From contig JBDSYA010000287.1 of the NCBI GenBank assembly GCA_039925865.1, positions 1 to 8,880 of the forward strand: a DNA stretch of 8,880 nucleotides, written 5' to 3'. Below the pieces are notes generated by a model, which worked only from the letters and a program-made list of their open reading frames with translations, was not told the DNA's origin and ran no database searches. Origin of the DNA: JBDSYA01 sp039925865 (GTDB taxonomy: Bacteria; Bacteroidota; Ignavibacteria; Tepidaquicellales; Tepidaquicellaceae). Position numbers and translations under genes: made by a program. Shown piece after piece: positions 4,868-8,880 of this stretch (the stretch's first letter is position 1; each line of letters begins with the position of its first letter).

Positions 4868-4910
4868 AAAAACAAATGGGATCTTACACAATGCAAAATC
4901 CCATTTTTTT
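4868..4910 (-). terminator. Terminator hairpin behind trxA, usable in both directions
   Basis: AAATGGGAT (4874-4882) pairs perfectly with ATCCCATTT (4898-4906) across a 15-nt loop. On the minus strand the stem is followed by G and five T (4872-4868); on the plus strand by a T run (to 4910). It lies 17 nt past the trxA stop and 10-17 nt before the lipoprotein ATG, so it should end most dnaE-trxA transcription there. Confidence 0.72.
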
Positions 4911-4926
4911 AAAATTAGTTTAAGAG

Positions 4927-5262
4927 TTAACTTACTGTTTCTTTCAGTTGTGCTTCAAGTTTTTGAACTATTTGAGCTTTTGGCAAAGCACCGACTATTT
5001 GTTCAACGATTTTTCCGTCTTTAAATATTAAAAGTGTCGGAATGCTTCTGATACCGTATTTGACTGAAACATTCTGATTATTATCGACATCAACTTTTCC
5101 GATCTTGATTTTCCCTTCATATTCTCCGGCAAGTTCTTTAATTACAGGCGCTATCATTTTACATGGTCCGCACCAAACTGCCCAAAAATCAACTAATACA
5201 GGTACCTCTGATTTAAGTACTTCTTGTTCGAAGGTTGCGTCTGTGAATTCTATTGGTTCCAT
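4927..5262 (-). CDS. trxA: Thioredoxin
   Basis: This 111-residue protein is a standard thioredoxin, a small cytoplasmic disulfide reductant that is recharged by thioredoxin reductase and serves ribonucleotide reductase, peroxiredoxins and other targets. The active site Trp-Cys-Gly-Pro-Cys is at 30-34, the buried Asp is Asp25 (VDFWA), and the cis-proline is Pro75 (SIPTLLIF). A glycine (Gly91) matches the conserved Gly near the C-terminal helix. The length is normal and there is no signal peptide. A good AAAGGA ribosome-binding site (5274-5269) stands 6 nt before the ATG. The gene follows dnaE after 32 bp on the same strand and is probably co-transcribed with it. A hairpin terminator comes behind. 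Confidence 0.97.
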   Translation of the reverse strand: MEPIEFTDATFEQEVLKSEVPVLVDFWAVWCGPCKMIAPVIKELAGEYEGKIKIGKVDVDNNQNVSVKYGIRSIPTLLIFKDGKIVEQIVGALPKAQIVQKLEAQLKETVS

Positions 5263-5268
5263 TTGTTT

Positions 5269-5274
5269 TCCTTT
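5269..5274 (-). promoter_or_regulatory. Shine-Dalgarno site of trxA
   Basis: On the minus strand AAAGGA ends 6 nt before the ATG at 5262, confirming that start. The site lies within the 32-bp gap between dnaE and trxA, which leaves little room for a separate promoter. Confidence 0.8.
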
Positions 5275-5294
5275 CTATAATATTTAATAAGTGA

Positions 5295-8200
5295 TTAGTT
5301 TAGCTTTAAGTTATTTTCTCCAACTATATTTTTCAAGTTCGAAATTAATTCCTTTGTTGCTTTTATTTTATACTCACGTGATTTGAATGCTCTTGGTTGA
5401 GAGCCATTGACAACGTTGAAAAACAGATTTGAGTTTCCCTGATTTTCAGTCACAATATTTTTAATGGATAAAATTTTAGACACATCCGTATTCTTTCCGT
5501 GTATGCTCAGGATAAGATTTTTTGTGAACATTTCAAGGAATGTGTCAATGCTGTATATCTCGTCAACAGTAAGCTTGATCTTATCACCGTTTTCCTCAGG
5601 CACACCGCGGACAACTACCGGGCTGTCGTTTTCAAACAACCTTATCTTCGCATCATACAGCCGGCTGAACGCAATGCATTCTCCGGATCCGTAAAGATCA
5701 ACAAGATTAAATACAACAAACTTATTACCTTTCTTGGATACCTTTATCTGAACATCGTTTATAACACCGCACATGGTCGCTGATTTCATTTTTACAAAAT
5801 CTATTTCAGATGGTTCCTCGCCAAATGTCAGATCTATAAAGTTCTGAATATCTTTTTCGTATTTTGTTAAAGGATGGCCGGTAACGTAAAAACCAATTGA
5901 GGCTTTTTCTTTATTGTATTTTTCTGCTTCAGGAAATTCATCATAACTTTGAATAATATATTCTTCTATATGTTTCCTTTCTTTGTTCACTCCGAAAAGG
6001 TCTTCCTGTCCGTTTGCCTCCTGGCTTGTGCTGTAGCGGGCTGCATAATAAGTCGCACGTTCCATATTCAGAAAAAGCTTTCTCCTGTTACTTTCGACAC
6101 TGTCAAATGCTCCGGCAAAGATCAAATTTTCTAAAGCCTTTTTGTTAACCAGTCTCAGGTCAACACGTTTAAGAAAATCCATGAAGCTTTTGTAATTACC
6201 GTTTAAATTTCTTTCTTCCATAATATTCAAAGCAGCCTTTTCACCGACATTCTTGATCGCGCTGAGTCCGTAAAGTATTTCTCCGATTGCGTCACCTTTT
6301 TCAAAATATCTTGTGGAAAAATCCATTTCACTTTCATTAATATCAGGCGGCTTTAAACATGTCTTCATTTTCCGGCATTCATTAGCAAGCTGCTGAAGTT
6401 CGATCTCATCACCTTTCCTGCAGGCCATTGAAATTGTCAGAAACTCAAGCGGGTAATGTGTTTTCAAATATGCCCCGTAAAATGCAAGTATTGAATAAGC
6501 AACACCGTGCGATTTATTAAATCCGTAATCAGCAAAATCCATCATCAAAGTAAAAATTTCAGTCGCTACTTTTTTTGAAACATTATTCTTTACTGCGCCA
6601 CTGACAAATTTTTCTTTGATCTGTATCATTTTCTCTTTGATCTTTTTACCCATTGCCTTTCTCATATTATCAGCCTCTGCAAGTGTAAATCCGGCTATAT
6701 CACGTGCGATCTGCATCACCTGCTCCTGGTAAACTATGATGCCGTAAGTTTCTTTCAGAGTTTTTTCCATTATCGGGTGAGGATAAGTGATCGGCTTTCT
6801 GCCAAATTTTTTGTCAATAAAATCCGGAATTAACTTCATCGGACCCGGCCGGTAAAGCGCATTCATTGCGGCAAGATCATTAATGTTCTTCGGTTTCAGC
6901 TTCGCAAGATACTCTCTCATTTTGCTTTTGGAAAACTGGAATATCCCGATCGTAGCACCTGAAGAAAATAATTCATAAGTTTTTTCATCATCCAGAGGAA
7001 TGTTATCGATCGTAAGACTGGTCTTGTACCTTTCGTTTATAAGCTTGAGTGCTTTGCCGATAACTTTTAATTCCTTTAGTCCGAGAAAATCAATTTTGAT
7101 CAATCCAGCATCTTCAAGCTGATTCATATCATACTGCGTGCAAAATACATTGTCTTCACCTGTGACTTTTGACAAAGGCGTGTAATCAGTAACATTTCCG
7201 GGAGCTATCACAAGGCCGGAAGCATGGATCGAAGAATTTTTATTCAGGTTTTCCAGTACAAGACAATAGTCATAAAGTTTTTTCTTTTCTGTTTTTTGAA
7301 AAGTATCACCGGAATCAAAATATTTTTTGAAGTCAGGCTCTTCCTTCATGCACTCGGAAAGTTTTTTAACTTTTCCAAAAAGTATGGGAATTGTTTTTGT
7401 AAGATCATTAATTTCCTGAAAAGGAAAGTTGAGGACTCTTCCAACATCTTTTAAAACTCCGCGCGGAGCAAGCTTATTAAAAGTAACTATCTGCGCAACT
7501 GAATTTTCACCGTATTTCTCTTTTGCATATTGTATAATTTCATCTCTTCTGTCATCCTGAAAATCGATGTCTATATCCGGCATTGAAATTCTTTCAGGAT
7601 TTAAAAATCTTTCAAACAGCAGGTCATAATCGAGAGGGTTAACATTTGTGATACCGATACAATAGCATACAAGGCTCCCGGCCGCACTGCCTCTGCCCGG
7701 GCCTACAAGTATCCCAATGCTCTTTGCATAGCTTATGAAATCCTGAACAATTAAAAAGTATCCGGAGAAATCCATTTTCTTTATAACCTCAAGTTCGAAC
7801 TTCAGCCGGTCTTCGGCTTCCTTAGTATAATCGCCAAATTTTTCTTTCAGCCCTACAAAAGAAAGTTTCTCAAGATATTCATCAAATGTCGGAGCATGTT
7901 TTTTTTCTTCTTCAGGTATTTGGTAATTTGGCATGAAGTTTTTTGAAGTGTCAAGCTCAACGTTACATTTGTCGGCAACTTCAAGTGTTGAGCGGATCGC
8001 TTCGGGATAATCTTTGAAAAGAAGGCACATCTCATCTGCAGATTTGAAATAGATCTGATCTGTTCCGTATCTTAAATTCGTCAGCAGATCTTTTGGCTCA
8101 TAAACTTTTCCTGCTTTTGCAGACTGCTTAGCGCTGATGTGAAGATAAATATTATGGGCAACTGCGTGTTCACGTTTTATATAATGTACATCATTTGTCA

Positions 8201-8870
8201 CGATCAGCTTCAGCCCGAATTTCTTTGCAAGCTTTGGCATTGCAGCCATTACTTTTTTCTCGGCAGGAATATCGTGATCCTGAATTTCCAGATAAAAGTC
8301 TTCACCGAAAATATCTTTATAAATGCCGGTCATTTTCTCGGCGGTCTTCATATCATCTCTTGTAATATAACACGAGATAACCCCGCCTGCGCATGCCGAC
8401 GTTGCTATCAGTCCTTTACCGTACTGATTTAAAACTTCAAGATCGATACGCGGCTTATAATAATAACCTTCGGTATGGCCGATAGAAGTAAGCTTCAATA
8501 AATTCCTGTAGCCGGCTTCATCTTTTGCAAGAAGAATAAGGTGAGCGTAATTAATATTAGAAGATGTCAGCCCGTCAGAGTTTTCAAGGCTTTGCTCTTC
8601 TATTTCTTCAACAGCTTTAACAATTCGTTTGCCTTTTTCGAATCGTGAACCTGACTGAGCCACATATACTTCGCAGCCGATTATTGGTTTGATCCCTTTG
8701 GATTTTGCATTGTTGTAAAACTCCATTATCCCGTACATCACACCGTGATCTGTCAGCGCAACTGCCGGCATTTTATTCTCCACTGCCGCATCAACGAGAC
8801 CGCCAACTGTTGAGATGGCATCTAATAAAGAATAGTGAGTGTGATTATGAAGGTGGATGTATTCAGACAT
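5295..8870 (-). CDS. dnaE: DNA polymerase III alpha subunit, DnaE1 type
   Basis: The 1191-residue protein is complete and slightly longer than the E. coli subunit (1160). It is the polymerising subunit of the chromosomal replicase. Residues 1 to about 290 are the PHP domain. Its expected metal ligands all appear present: His8, His10, Asp41, His42, Glu67, His110, Cys160, Asp227 and His229. The polymerase core follows, with GPGRGSAAGS (390-399), catalytic Asp432 and Asp434 in PDIDIDF, and Asp594 in IDFLGL as the third carboxylate. Then come YRPGP (673-677), SHGVAYS (787-793), helix-hairpin-helix (about 866-923), the clamp-binding motif Gln955-Glu-Asp-Leu-Phe959, an OB fold (about 1030-1108) and a C-terminal domain for tau contact. 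No intein or frameshift is seen. The ATG at 8870 gives the expected HLHNHTHYSLLDA opening; no Shine-Dalgarno site is visible in the 10 bases left upstream, and the promoter lies outside the window. Confidence 0.98.
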   Translation of the reverse strand: MSEYIHLHNHTHYSLLDAISTVGGLVDAAVENKMPAVALTDHGVMYGIMEFYNNAKSKGIKPIIGCEVYVAQSGSRFEKGKRIVKAVEEIEEQSLENSDGLTSSNINYAHLILLAKDEAGYRNLLKLTSIGHTEGYYYKPRIDLEVLNQYGKGLIATSACAGGVISCYITRDDMKTAEKMTGIYKDIFGEDFYLEIQDHDIPAEKKVMAAMPKLAKKFGLKLIVTNDVHYIKREHAVAHNIYLHISAKQSAKAGKVYEPKDLLTNLRYGTDQIYFKSADEMCLLFKDYPEAIRSTLEVADKCNVELDTSKNFMPNYQIPEEEKKHAPTFDEYLEKLSFVGLKEKFGDYTKEAEDRLKFELEVIKKMDFSGYFLIVQDFISYAKSIGILVGPGRGSAAGSLVCYCIGITNVNPLDYDLLFERFLNPERISMPDIDIDFQDDRRDEIIQYAKEKYGENSVAQIVTFNKLAPRGVLKDVGRVLNFPFQEINDLTKTIPILFGKVKKLSECMKEEPDFKKYFDSGDTFQKTEKKKLYDYCLVLENLNKNSSIHASGLVIAPGNVTDYTPLSKVTGEDNVFCTQYDMNQLEDAGLIKIDFLGLKELKVIGKALKLINERYKTSLTIDNIPLDDEKTYELFSSGATIGIFQFSKSKMREYLAKLKPKNINDLAAMNALYRPGPMKLIPDFIDKKFGRKPITYPHPIMEKTLKETYGIIVYQEQVMQIARDIAGFTLAEADNMRKAMGKKIKEKMIQIKEKFVSGAVKNNVSKKVATEIFTLMMDFADYGFNKSHGVAYSILAFYGAYLKTHYPLEFLTISMACRKGDEIELQQLANECRKMKTCLKPPDINESEMDFSTRYFEKGDAIGEILYGLSAIKNVGEKAALNIMEERNLNGNYKSFMDFLKRVDLRLVNKKALENLIFAGAFDSVESNRRKLFLNMERATYYAARYSTSQEANGQEDLFGVNKERKHIEEYIIQSYDEFPEAEKYNKEKASIGFYVTGHPLTKYEKDIQNFIDLTFGEEPSEIDFVKMKSATMCGVINDVQIKVSKKGNKFVVFNLVDLYGSGECIAFSRLYDAKIRLFENDSPVVVRGVPEENGDKIKLTVDEIYSIDTFLEMFTKNLILSIHGKNTDVSKILSIKNIVTENQGNSNLFFNVVNGSQPRAFKSREYKIKATKELISNLKNIVGENNLKLN

Positions 8871-8880
8871 TATTACGAGT

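Noticed and set aside
4858..4896. Upstream TTG start for the lipoprotein gene (13 extra residues)
   Set aside because: The TTG lies in the loop of the terminator hairpin, has no ribosome-binding site, and would place charged residues ahead of a clean lipoprotein signal that begins at the ATG at 4857.
5464..8432. Open frames on the plus strand opposite dnaE
   Set aside because: They lie antisense to an intact, highly conserved gene and show no recognisable protein or ribosome-binding site.

Overview
The window is AT-rich and looks like a chromosomal segment of a free-living member of the Ignavibacteria/Chlorobi branch of the Bacteroidota (FCB) lineage. The main reason is the protein at 599-1939. 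It ends in a type IX secretion system (T9SS) type A sorting domain with the Asn-Pro-Phe-Asn-Pro signature, preceded by the Fn3-like module that Ignavibacteria often place before it. Strings of degenerate 7-bp repeats between genes fit the same picture. The lineage call is an inference from protein style; no rRNA or tRNA gene was seen.

Layout, left to right. Positions 1-79 (minus strand) hold the first 26 codons of a peroxiredoxin-like gene, with a good sigma70-type promoter behind it. Positions 80-598 are non-coding and hold two 8-bp palindromes, a heptad repeat array, and a promoter plus 9-codon leader ORF ahead of the T9SS cargo gene. Positions 599-1939 encode the exported protein, whose N-terminal domain resembles the TTHB210-like (DUF5602) family and carries a His-rich motif; a strong intrinsic terminator follows. 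Positions 1940-2581 are again non-coding, with more heptad repeats and a diverged second copy of the promoter/leader module. Then come a membrane-anchored or exported protein with beta-propeller-like repeats (2582-3628) and a YjbQ/UPF0047 protein (3684-4100), probably one transcript.

The right half is on the minus strand: dnaE (replicative DNA polymerase III alpha, 8870-5295), trxA (thioredoxin, 5262-4927) 32 bp behind it, then a terminator-like hairpin and a small lipoprotein gene (4857-4162) that converges on yjbQ. dnaE and trxA read as ordinary housekeeping genes. The DnaE PHP domain keeps a full set of metal ligands, suggesting built-in proofreading.

I do not see a convincing new defence, mobile or CRISPR-like system. 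The most unusual material is in the two non-coding stretches around the T9SS gene. A promoter plus short-ORF module occurs twice ahead of two unrelated exported-protein genes. Its peptide core Met-Lys-x-Tyr-Phe-Ser-Gly is kept while the third base differs in four consecutive codons. In addition, 7-bp repeats occur in five places, one of them inside the coding sequence of the T9SS sorting domain.
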